Below, piece by piece: positions 11,330-21,525 of a stretch of 64,000 bases of DNA. This stretch comes from Strix aluco (lineage: Eukaryota > Chordata > Aves > Strigiformes > Strigidae): positions 9,649,973 through 9,713,972 of the forward strand of contig NC_133971.1 of assembly GCF_031877795.1 (NCBI RefSeq). Reading direction: 5' to 3'. The stretch's first letter is position 1; the number at the start of each line of letters is the position of its first letter. Under the pieces are notes generated by a model. The model worked only from the letters and a program-made list of their open reading frames with translations, searched no databases and was not told the DNA's origin. Both the position numbers and the translations under genes were made by a program.

Positions 11330-13389
11330 AGAGCCCCATGGGGACATGCACCCCTTGGGCCACGGTCACTGCCCCTGGCTCTGCAGCCCCTGCAGTGGGC
11401 AAAGCACAACCCCCCTGGCAGGACAGAGCTCCTGGGGCCCCTAAACCTCCCCAGACAGAGCAGCGGGGCAGCACAAGGGTGTCCCTGGCTTGCACAGGGA
11501 GCTCCATGTCCTCGGCTCCCCCCATGGCACCAGCACCACCAGCAGCAGCAGATGCAGCAGCAGCGAGGAGCCTTTGGGGAGAAGTTATTTTTCAGCTGTC
11601 ACACGTGTGCGTGTAGCACATGCACCCACACCTCTGCTACTCCAACCTGCGTTGGATTGTTATACTCCTGCATAGCACCCAGAGACTCCTGACTGCCCGG
11701 CCTGTTGGGAAATCAGATACCCCCTGATCAGGAGACTGACAGAGCCGTATCTGTCAGTGGCCGTATTCCCACTGTCTAGCAAGGAAGAAAAGTAATGTGT
11801 GTAAAAAACCAAAAAGATCTTTTCCCCAGGGCAGCAACTTCCCTTCTTTTTAACATTGTTTAGGCAGGGATAAACCAGCATGAAATGAACAAATAATTAA
11901 ATAAATGTTCATGTCTTAGAGCAGGGGAAGGGCTTCTCAATTATTTTTTCATTTACAGAAAGATTCTCCCAATAGAACACTTGAATTTCAAAGAATTCTG
12001 CTATTATAAAGGCATTTCTGTCTTCTCTAGCTTAATTTTTAAGTCTTTACACAGGTAAACCCTGGTTTTGGAAAGGGATTTCTAGGTGAATTTGGGATGT
12101 TAGTGCTCATATTATCCTTCATCATCCCAAGTGGACTTTATTACAGTGCCAGCACAGCGTTGCCTCCTGTGCATCCCCCTCTGTGACAGGCACCTGGCAG
12201 GCAGAGATGATTCTGCCCGCGCAGGCAAGTTGCCGGCTTGGGCAGCCCTCAGAGGTCAGCATCACTGACTGAGCCAAAGGGCTGGTGTGGACAAGGAAGG
12301 ACACTTGGAAATTCATTCTGAATTAGGTATTAAAGTGATGTGGTTAATCTGGGTTGAACCCCTCATTGGACAGTCTCACAGAAAATTCTAATGACCTTAA
12401 TTTGATTTGGCTTGATTTACTTTGGAAGTGATTTAAACTCATTGAATTAAACCCCGTTCAATTTTCATTGTAGCTTTCACACAGGGATTTTATCCAGTTT
12501 AACCAAAGCACTTGTTACTTAGTGTGTGAACTTGAATTAAGTATCTTGACTTACCCTGTTTAGAGGATATGTAAGTAAAGTCAGAAGAATTGGTTAGAAT
12601 TGCTTTCTTCATTGGTACTGATTTCAGTTGTCTGCAGACACAACACCCCCAAAGGTACAGATGCACATACACACCTAGAGATAAGTAAAGAAGCCTGGTT
12701 GCTTTTGGACTCACAATTTTGCAAAAGGAATTCTCCATAATTTACAAAAAAAATTAATAAAAAACATTTGCCAATTTGGTGAACAGTTTATGTATTGCGT
12801 GCAGATGTTCTTCCTTTCTTTTATTGTGATTAGGAATGTCATGCTCCAGGAGGGCTGACAGGACCTAGAGCAGCGTAAAGTGCTGCCACGGCCTAGTGAA
12901 GGCCAGGAGAGTTCTGAGACAGAGCAACACCAGTCCCAAAATGTGACCCTATGATGAGCTTAAATACCACATCTGTTCCCAGTAGTTTGTAAGGGGCTGT
13001 GATTCCCATCTGTGCTGTGAACAGCCTCGACACCCCAGGGAGGTGCCAGTCCTTGCTGAGCAGCGCTTGTGCAGCCCAAGGGCGTTTCTGCCTCTCGGGC
13101 GGCCCCGCCAGTGAGCAGGCTGGGGGTGCACAGCGGGGACATCTGACCCCAACCGACCAAAGGAATATCCCACACCAACGATGCTGTGCTCAGCCAGAAA
13201 ACTGCGGGGTGGAGGTTGGCAGGGGATGGCCTTGCTTGGGCATTGGTCAGTTGGTCATCAGCAACTGCTTTCCTTCATATCACTTGCATTTCTTAGGCTT
13301 TCATTCCTCCTTCTTTATTTGTTGGGGTATAAAATTGTCTTTACCTGAACCCACGAGTTTTCTCCCTTTTCCCCTTCTGATTCTCCCCC
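11330..13389. other. Non-coding stretch between the ITPRIPL1-like and TAGAP-like blocks
   Basis: No gene recognised. GC content falls after about 11700 and rises again near 12950. Open frames are short and unsupported. Confidence 0.45.
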
Positions 13390-14004
13390 AGGGGCAGCGA
13401 GCTGCAGGTGACGGTGGCCCCGTAAGAACCTTCAGCCCTTCCTGGCCACCGTGCCCTGCCTACGTCTTGCCCTCACCCTGAGCTCACGGTGCTGCTCCTG
13501 GGAGAAACCCCAAACTCCCCAGGACGTGGTGCTGGGCAGCCTGCTCGAGCTAATCCTGCTTGAGCCCAGCTTGGACCAGACGACCTCGACGGGCTCCGCC
13601 CAACCTCCACCCTCCCACGTGACTCTGGGCTTGGGTTTCCCTCCTACAGCACCTCAACTCAGCCCTGACACCCACTGGGAAGGGTGCTGGGACAAGGGAC
13701 CATCCCAAACTCCTCCCCCAGGATCCATCACAGAACAACAGCCCCCACTCCAGAATGTCTTGTGGCAGACTTGGTCACAAGAGAGAAAACAACTTTTTAT
13801 TGCAAACAGCAACGCTGGGGGCCCCAAAGTCAGCGGATCAGGCGGTGACAATGAATCGGCACCTGCAAGGACAGAGTCAGAAAGCTCTGGTGAATCCCTG
13901 GCGGCAGGAAGAGGCAGGGTTGTGCTGCCCTCTCTGGGGAACACCGTGTGTGAGGAATTGCTGATGGCCCAGAGCAGAGAGCTGTTGCTGGCGCTGGCTA
14001 CGGG
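13390..14004. repeat. Duplicated segment A, paralogous to 52815-53434
   Basis: This segment is nearly base-for-base alignable with 52815-53434, with the same orientation, order and length and few indels. Both start near GGCAGCGAGCTGC / GGACAGCGAGCTGC, share GACGTGGTGCTGGGCAGCCTGCTCGAGCT, and end in the CAGAGAGCTGTTGCTGGCGCTGGCTACGGG block. It holds the 3' end of the TAGAP-like copy 1 on the - strand. Confidence 0.9.
13796..13801 (-). promoter_or_regulatory. Poly(A) signal AATAAA of TAGAP-like copy 1
   Basis: AATAAA on the - strand lies just past the C-terminal SPELSDSV segment. It is conserved in position in copy 2 (53222-53227), which supports it as the ancestral 3' end. Confidence 0.6.
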
Positions 14005-16889
14005 GTGGCTTTGGTGCCTCGTCCCTCCAGGCAATGCCCATTGAGCCCCGAGCGCACGCAGAGACGCGCAGTGCCCCTGTGCCACGCCGCAGGGCTCGGC
14101 CGGGAGCCCCTGGGCCCTGCCAGGGAGTTATTTCCAGACCCCGCGCAGCACCGTCCCTCGCTGTCCCTCGCCAGCGCGTTGGGCTGACGCAGAGGAGTGT
14201 GGAGAGGTGTGAAAGATGGGCAGAGAGCCCGGCACGCACCTGGGCTGCCCGACCTGCTGCGCCTTCCTGCGTCTTTTCGCTGGTCCGTCGCCAGAAGCAC
14301 CTTCTCTCTTCCTCCTCTTCTTTTCCACGCAGCTTTCGCTCTCTTCTCCCCAGGTCTCTCTTCTCTTCTGGCTCCTCTTCTTCTCCTCGTCCTGGGCAGA
14401 GCCTGCAAATCTTTCCATCCCACAGTGGTATTAGATAGGGAAAGCCACGACCCACTGGAGTCAGTTCTGATTTTAACCAAAGCGACCTCATTTTACCTTC
14501 TTTCCTCTGGAAACCTGGCCAGTTGTTCTGGGCGCCCCAGGGACTCTGCTGTGCTCTCGGGGGTGGCTGGAGGCAAAGCTGGCGGTGCCTAAACCAGAAA
14601 TGTCACAGTTGGCATGTGGCAAGGGGTGATCTGGAGTGGTAAGTGACTCTTTGCTAAATTGGTACCTGAGATCTCCAGAGGAGATGCCTTGGGCTGGTTT
14701 GCATCAGCCACAGTTCACACAGTCCCCCTGCTGATCCCCAAATAGACCTGAGGAAGCTCTGATGAAGTAGAGCCTGACCAAAACCCCCCTGAGGTTGACA
14801 ATTACTCCCCTCTGTCTTTTTGTAGGCCTTTGGCTGATCAAACACATGCTGAGTGCATTTGAGACCCAACCTTGCTGATTTCCCTTGCTATGTATCATCC
14901 CAAGGGGTGGAGGAATAACCCAAACCCACACCAGCTCTACTGCCAGGCAGAGGCACACAGCAAACTGGCCTCATCGGAAACTCCCCTCCTACACCAGACA
15001 CACTGTCACCGTGTTTGGGGAGCTGACGTACCTCTCCTGTTTCAGACTCCAGCTCCGTGTCTCCCCCAGCTTGTCTGAGGACATCCAGTGGAGAGGGAGA
15101 TGCATCCAGAAAGGCTTTTTCCTGGTGCTCTGTGTCTTCTCTGCTTGCAGGGACACTTTTCTCTTTCAAACTCAGATCTAGAGAGCAAAAGCATGTGCAG
15201 CAAAGTGACTTCTTGGAAGCAAACAGAGCTAAAGAAAAACCTCCAACCAAAGCCCTACACTTCTGTGGTCAGCCCTCCGATGCCCTGTCTGCAGGCTTCA
15301 GCTCATCCTGCAGAGGAAAACGTTCATGTTTGGAGGCCACAGGACAAGCGGGGCTGAGAGGACAACACTTGATGCCCAGCCCTGTCAGAAGCAACATGGA
15401 GGTTTCTGGTGTCCCAAGCCCAGCCGGTGCCAACCCTCAGTCCCCCCCTCTCACCTCTGAATCTCTCCAGGGGGGCTGGCAGCTCCTTGTCTGCTGGGCT
15501 GGAAAGGCTGCCCGCTTCCTCCTCAAAGAGATCCCTGCAGTTCTCCGTCAGAAACTCCACCAGCACATTCACCTGCACACATCAAACGGTGGGTCTCAAT
15601 CCCGCTGCCTGACAAGGGACCAAGCAGCCTTTCCCATCCCTGCCCCCTGCTCCTGCCCAGAGCCTGTGGCTGTGGGGCTGCTCCTCCAGGCAGCCATCCC
15701 GACAGCATTTGCTGGTGGGAGGAGGCCTGCAGAGCCCTCTGCGCAGCCAAGAGCTGGTGGGCCGGGAAGGCTGCCCCGGCGGGTGGGATGTGTACCTTGT
15801 GGGTGACCTCCAGCATGGCCTCCAGCGGGAGCAGGTCCGCATGGGCTGGGCTCAGTAGGTTTGGCCCAACGCAGATGGCCAGGTTGCTGCAGCCCATCCT
15901 GCTGGTGGCTGCGTGGTGGCTGATGTGCTGGAGGAGGGACAGCAGTCACTTCAGAAGGAGGAGGTTGGCTGCAGGCAACTTCTCGGCCACCCTGGGGGAA
16001 CAGGAACACGGCGCTAATAAAGCAGATGTTGCCCACAATCGTCCCCCAGACTGGCCCAAGGCCGGTGGGAGCCAGTGCAGCTTTCCAGGTGCTCTGGGCC
16101 AGCGGTCAGGGCTCCTGCTCAACAGGCAGGCTGCTGCCCACACTTACGCTCTCAGCTCCCACATCTTCTCCTCCCTGCTGGCCTTCTGCATCGCCGCCAT
16201 CCAGTCCTCGTAGAGGTCGGTCACGAGGAGCTTGCAGGGGATGCTCCGGAGGAAGTCCTGCAAGGCCCACGGCTCCAGGTGAGCCTTTGAACACTCGGGG
16301 CCAGCCAGGAGCTCCTCCAGCTGCAGGGCAGAAGCGCTCACCTTCAGGATGGCGGCCAGCAGCAGCACGGGCTGGCTTCCCAGGTCGACGTCTGCGTCGC
16401 GGTCCAGGGTCTCCCGCAGCTCACAAAGTGCTGTCCCGCTGGCGGCTCTGCGGAATATCCTCTCCATCGACAGCCTTTCCTGCTGCAGCACAGCCAGCAA
16501 CTCCTGTGGGAGAGGCAGGAGGACAGTTGTGTGGCCAAGGAGCCGCCTTCCAGCGGCAGTGGCCAGAGCACTGCCCCAGAGCTGGCTCCGTGCTGGGGGT
16601 GAAGAGCCCAGTGCCCCATCCCCGGAGCTCTTGGGGACACCCGCTGCCCCTCCGGAGCCTGTGGAGGGAGGGCTGGGGACCCCCTGGACAGGCTGGCTGA
16701 CCTGGATGGGCCGGGGCAGTGTGCCATCCTCCCCGCAGAGGGCTGCCAGGGGCTGCCCAAAGAGCGACCTTCTGCAGCCGGAGCCCACCTGCCCTGGCGC
16801 CGGGGCAGCGGCCGGGCTCCTCCGCAGACCAAAGGGCCAGGGCAGCCCCCTCCTCCTCCTGCTGGTGCTGATGCTGCTGATCTCTCCTT
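13796..16889 (-). pseudogene. TAGAP-like RhoGAP gene, copy 1, with an in-frame stop in the GAP domain
   Basis: RhoGAP proteins stimulate GTP hydrolysis by Rho GTPases. The closest remembered match is TAGAP, then ARHGAP20. Five - strand exons with good splice sites encode the GAP domain. Exon a (16889-16702) has RGLPWPF and SLFGQPLAALCGEDGTLPRP. Exon b (16503-16342) has the arginine-finger motif as RIFRRAAS and DVDLGSQP. Exon c (16257-16148) has DFLRSIP and LYEDWMAAM. Exon d (15991-15796) has VAEKLPAANLLLLK, then SNLAICVGPNLLSP. Exon e (15572-15455) has VNVLVEFLTENC. The splice phases are consistent. Exon d contains TGA at 15946-15948 directly after LLLLK, in the middle of the domain. The usual Gly before the finger (GIFR) is Arg. 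A C-terminal piece (SPELSDSVLAGADS) lies at 13840-13900, ahead of the AATAAA at 13796-13801; the exons between it and exon e were not resolved. Upstream the gene is cut off by the satellite at 16966. Confidence 0.8.
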
Positions 16890-16965
16890 CTGCAAAGGAA
16901 AAGAGAGAAGAGCCCGTCAGTGGATGCCGCCAGGCCAGCGCTCCCAGAGCCTCCCCTGCCCTAAA

Positions 16966-17795
16966 ACCCCCATATCCTTCCAAAATCCCCCTTATATCCC
17001 CCATATCCCCCCCAACTCCTTAAACTCCCCAAATCACCCCCATATCCCCACCAAACCCCCCATATCTCACCAAATCACACCGAAAACACTCCATATGCCC
17101 CCATATCCCTCAAACCCCCCCATATCACCCCAAATCACCCCTCCATATCCCCCCATATCCCACCAAATCACCTTAAAACCCCCCATATCCCCTAAATCAC
17201 CCTCAAAATCTCCCCATATCCCCCCAAACCCCTCATATCCCACCAAACCCATTATACTCCTCTAAACATCCTCTATATCCCCCAAATGACCCCATATCCC
17301 CTAAATCACCTCCAAAACCTCCCCATATCGCCCATATGCCCCCAAATCACCCCCCATATACCCCCAAATATCCATATTTCCCCAAATCACCCCAAATCAC
17401 CTCAAAACCTCCACATATCACCCCAAATCCCCCCATCCTTCCAAAATCCCCCATATCCCCCCAAACCCCCCCACATCCCCCCAAATCACCCCCCTATATC
17501 CTCCCAAGCACCCCTATATCCTCCCACATCACCCCAAAACCCACCATATCCCCCTAAATCACCCCAAAACTTCCCCATATACCCCCATATTCCCCATATC
17601 ACCCCAAAACCACCCATAACCCCCCAAATCACCCCAAAACAACCGCATATCCACCATATCCCCCCAAAACCACCCATATCCTGCCAAATCACTCCAAACC
17701 CCCCATATCCCTTAAATCACCCTCAAAACATCCCCATATCCCCCAAACCCTCCATATCTCCCCAAATCCCTCCAAATCACCTCAAAACCTTCCCC
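16966..17795. repeat. C-rich satellite, CCCCATATCC/CCCAAATCACCCC type
   Basis: About 830 bp of imperfect tandem repeats built from CCCCATATCCCC, CCAAATCACCCC and CCAAAACC blocks, with a loose unit of about 25-30 bp. The - strand is G-rich with frequent runs of three to six G, so G-quadruplex formation is plausible. It abuts the 5' side of TAGAP-like copy 1. A shorter array of the same units in inverted orientation lies at 51545-51965. Long open frames here are by-products of the repeat. Confidence 0.93.
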
Positions 17796-18699
17796 TATCA
17801 AAATACAGGTGCGCTGATTGTCATTTCATACCCATTGTGCATTTTGTATGAGGGGCTTCAAAAACAAGAACCAAGGGGGACAGTCTCTGGCCTGAAGGTG
17901 GAGAATTGATGTATAAATACAACTTTCCCTTGTGAAAGAAAAAATGACTGCTGACCTTGGCAAGCAATCAGGGAGATGCCGCTGGTATGTTATTAGGAGA
18001 TGGGTTCATGGCATAAACTGAGACTAGATACAGGTGGGCCTGGGAATAAGGGGGGTGGAGCTGTTGCAGCGAGAGACCTTCCCAGCACCATTTTGCACAA
18101 TGTTACGTGTGAAGACAAGGAGGAAGTGGGAACTGGGTTGTTTTTCTGTTAGATCCAAAGTTTTTGGACTCTTTTTGGTCTTCACATCTGGGGGTCTGCT
18201 GAAACTTTGGTGTCTGAATATGGAGAGACTTTCATTGAAATCCTGTACTTTTGAAGGCAAGCCAAAGCATAGCCTTGTACTTACAGATGTGGTACAAAGC
18301 ATAGAAATAACAGACTTTGAGAATGGCCACAGTGGCCAGACAAGATCCAAACAGCTTCTAAATCCCAGTAGCCCAAAGGATAATAATGCTGGAGGTGGGT
18401 TCATGCTGTAATTTGTATTCAAACCTGAGCACTACAGAGAGACCATTTCTTGTACCTGGAATTCAGAACAGGCCCGCTATAAAGATATGGCTGGAAGTTA
18501 ACAAATAGATATGATCTCTTATGACCTGAATATTTGAGATGAGTCAGTTCAAGGTTTAGTTTTCTCCCAGTAATACACAGCAATCTATGGGAGGAAGTGA
18601 AAATTGTGAAAACGAGTAAGGAAAGATTGTTCGCTCTTTCTTATAACACAGGAATTAGCAAGCAACACATGAAATTATTAATCGCAATAATTGAAAGGA
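17796..18699. other. Non-coding stretch after the satellite
   Basis: No gene recognised. An open frame of 125 codons at 18034-18411 has no motif and is mirrored by a similar-length frame on the other strand, so it is not supported. Confidence 0.4.
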
Positions 18700-19026
18700 A
18701 GAACATCTGCACACAATACATAATTAAACTGTGCACCTCCTTGCCACAGGATGTTTTGGCTATCACAAGGATGAATGGGCTGAAGAAGCAATTAGACAGA
18801 ATCAGAGAAGAAAGGTCTCTCATGGGCCATTAAGCTCTGGGAAGCAGGAACAGCCTCCAGAATCCCCGAACTAGTCTGTAGCTAGAGGGTGCAGCAGGGG
18901 AAGGAACATGCTGTGCTTATCCCATTTCTTATGCTTTTTTCCTACGCGTCTTTCACTGTTCAGACTCAGAGACGGGATGCTGAGCTAAGCGAGCCTTTGG
19001 TATGACCCCGTGTGGCTGTTCTCATG
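18700..19026 (+). mobile_element. Old CR1/L3-type LINE 3' fragment
   Basis: The end of the segment (GAGACGGGATGCTGAGCTAAG, then GGTATGACCCCGTGTGGCTG and TTCTCATG) resembles the widespread amniote LINE 3' end with a GGTCTGACCCAGTATGGC block. The frame just before it (MNGLKKQLDRIREERSLMGH, stop at 18831-18833) resembles the C-terminus that precedes that end. It is more diverged than the other CR1 copies here, hence older. Confidence 0.6.
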
Positions 19027-20985
19027 GATTATACAAGACACAGTTCCATACACGCTGCAGATGCAATTCACATTCACGCAGACCTTCGGCTTATGGCCTT
19101 GCAAATTCTGCTGAATATTTAGAGTGGGAATTTAAGCAGAACCTAAGTGGCTGAGTTCATGCATTCACATGATCCCGTTTCACCCTATCTGAATTTATAT
19201 ACTGCCTCTTCTGTGACTGGTTTTTGGCTTGGGTGCAGTTTGATGTGTAATTAGTCAAACATCTTCCCCTGCGATATCTATCCCGTTGTGAACAATGAGC
19301 ATTGCATAAGGGAATATGTTTTGAGGCTCGAATCCCAAGGATTCCTGTCAATTTGCACGGACAGCATGCTTACAAGAAAGGAGCTGACAGGTCCGGCTGG
19401 AATTGAGTGTTGGCAGCCACAGAGGCAGCCACACACCAGCCCACAGATGGTCCGCCTCTTGCTCGCATTCTTAGCTTAGCCCGCCTTGAGCTTTCTTTGG
19501 TTTTTATAGAAATGTTATGCAAGCTATTGAATATGTTTGAATGTCCAGAAATGCACTTCTTAACTTTTCAGCTATGGGCTAAGGCCACAAGCAGACATCT
19601 TAGATATTTTGATGTACAATCCATGGGAAGGAAATCATCGAGTTCTTAGTTCTATACAGGACAGTTCCTTCTTGTCAGAGAAGAGAGGACCAACTGGTAG
19701 GAGGCTGACCTGATGCAGTTCCCAAGGCGGCCAGTTGCCTGAGAGCAAACTCCACTTGAAGAAGGGACAACTCAACTTTGCAAGGAAAATTAGTTTGCTT
19801 TCAACAGTGGTTCTCCAAACAGTCCTGATTCATGGTGATGAGTTTTTCTCCACATTAAAGCCTGTTCATGAATAGCTGGGTAGGTATCTTACAAGTCCTT
19901 GTAGAAATTGTTTATTAAAAAAAAAAATATGCAGAACCCCTCCTAAATCTGCCCTCATCCAGAACTAAATTTTTGGGGGGAGGGCAAGAAGAAGTTGTTT
20001 TTCAGGGATGAGAGCTCATGTGTTGGAAAAGCTATCAGAGGCTGTCTTTTCTTAGCTTTCTAAAGCCATTTAGCTGTGTCCTGGAAGTAATTAGCTTTTA
20101 GTACTCTGGCTAAAACCCTGCTTGTTTTACCCTGAACTAATTAACTCTCATCTCTACAAATTATTCCCAGTGCAGCTGATCACCTGAAGACCTCATCCCC
20201 GTGCAGCAGCTGCTGCCCATTGCTGGTAAGGGGAGACATTCTCCATCACGAGACGTCTGCCCAAACACAGCTAGATGAAACTGCTAAGCAGTACCAGAAT
20301 ATTGTACCTTTTCTCTCGCTGCATTTTCTTCCTCTCCGGGGGACACTGCCCACAGCTCTGGAGGCTGTTTCTGTTGTATGGGCTGCAACATGTTCCTAAG
20401 AAACAAGACTCCGTGCAGGTGGCACAGCTCGGCTGGATCGAGCCCCTTTGCCCTTCAGTGGCTGATGGTCCATGCGTGGTAAAAGACGCCAGCCCGGCAT
20501 GGGTTCTAGGGTGCAGAACGCAACATCGTCTTGCAAGCATGAACGGCACCCCTGGGTTACATGTCACTGTGCTCCTCTGCACCTTAGGCCATGGCTTGGA
20601 TGCAAAGAATGGTGAAATGAGGGGAGGTTGCAAGAGGAAGCCAAAACCACACCCCAACGTTGAAGCACAGCATTTGTGGGTTCTGAGACTTCTGCAAAAG
20701 CCAGGCACAAGCAAACACCAGTTATTTAATGAGAAAAGATACAGTGAAGTGGGATGTTCTTTGGAAAAGAGAGAGCTGAGGCTGTCGAAGGCGTTTGAGT
20801 GAAGTGTGCCCAGGAACGTCGTCGCGGGGGTTGTGCATTTCCAGCGTCCCGGCTGTGAACGTGTCACCAGCAATTGCCCCCCAGCACCCCGGGGGGTCAC
20901 AGCGCAGCTACAGCAGTTCGTTGTCCGGGAAGCTCTGTCTTATCTTTCTCTCTCTGATGCTGGAGGAGCAGCTGTAACCCACCCA
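19027..20985. other. Non-coding stretch upstream of the CpG island
   Basis: No gene recognised. Overlapping open frames near 20271-20900 exist on both strands but carry no known motif or conserved splice pattern. Confidence 0.4.
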
Positions 20986-21480
20986 TGCTGTTCCTTGCAC
21001 CTGAATTCCGAGCCGGGCGCTCCGGCGGGGCGGGGAGGGGAGGGGGGGGGACGCGACGCTGAGCCCCGGGCGCCGGCGGGGGGAGCGGAGCGGCTCTGTC
21101 GGTGCCGGCGGCGGCGAACCGGCCGCCTTTGCCGGGCAGAAGCTGCGTCCCGGGCAGCGGAGAGCGGGGCCCCAGCCCCGGCCCCATCCTCCGCCCGGCC
21201 CCGGGCCGAGACCTCCCTCCCCCGCCATCCCCACAGCCCCGGCCCCGGGAGGGTGGAGCGGGGAAACTGCCCCCCCCGCGCCCGGCGCCCTCCGAGGGAG
21301 CGAAGCACTGCTCCGTCCTGCCCCCACCCCCCCCCAGCCCCCGCCGCCTCCGGCCCCCCGCCGTGGGGACCCCCGGGAGGAGGGAACCTCGCCCGGCCCC
21401 TGCGGGGGAGCAGCCGCTCTGGGTGAGTACAGCGGGACCCTGGAACGGCGGGAGATTTGGGGGGGAAAAGGGAAAAAAAA
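20986..21480 (+). promoter_or_regulatory. CpG island with candidate first exon (donor at 21423)
   Basis: About 500 bp of very GC-rich, CpG-rich sequence with many GGGG/CCCC runs lies in a surrounding AT-moderate region. It ends at CTCTGG|GTGAGTAC, a near-consensus + strand splice donor at 21423-21424, so this is plausibly a promoter plus a non-coding first exon of a + strand transcript. A 25-base C tract (21501-21525) and a 12-base G tract (21576-21587) follow in the presumed intron. Long open frames across the island are expected from high GC and are not called. I could not identify downstream exons. Confidence 0.65.
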
Positions 21481-21525
21481 ACCGAAAAGCGTCTTCCCCT
21501 CCCCCCCCCCCCCCCCCCCCCCCCC

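Noticed and set aside
17286-17909. 207-codon open frame through the C-rich satellite
   Set aside because: Entirely composed of the tandem repeat; amino acids are a repetitive P/H/I/S product with no coding signal.
20275-20802. 175-codon + frame opposed by a 209-codon - frame
   Set aside because: No recognised domain, no splice context, frames open on both strands; insufficient support.
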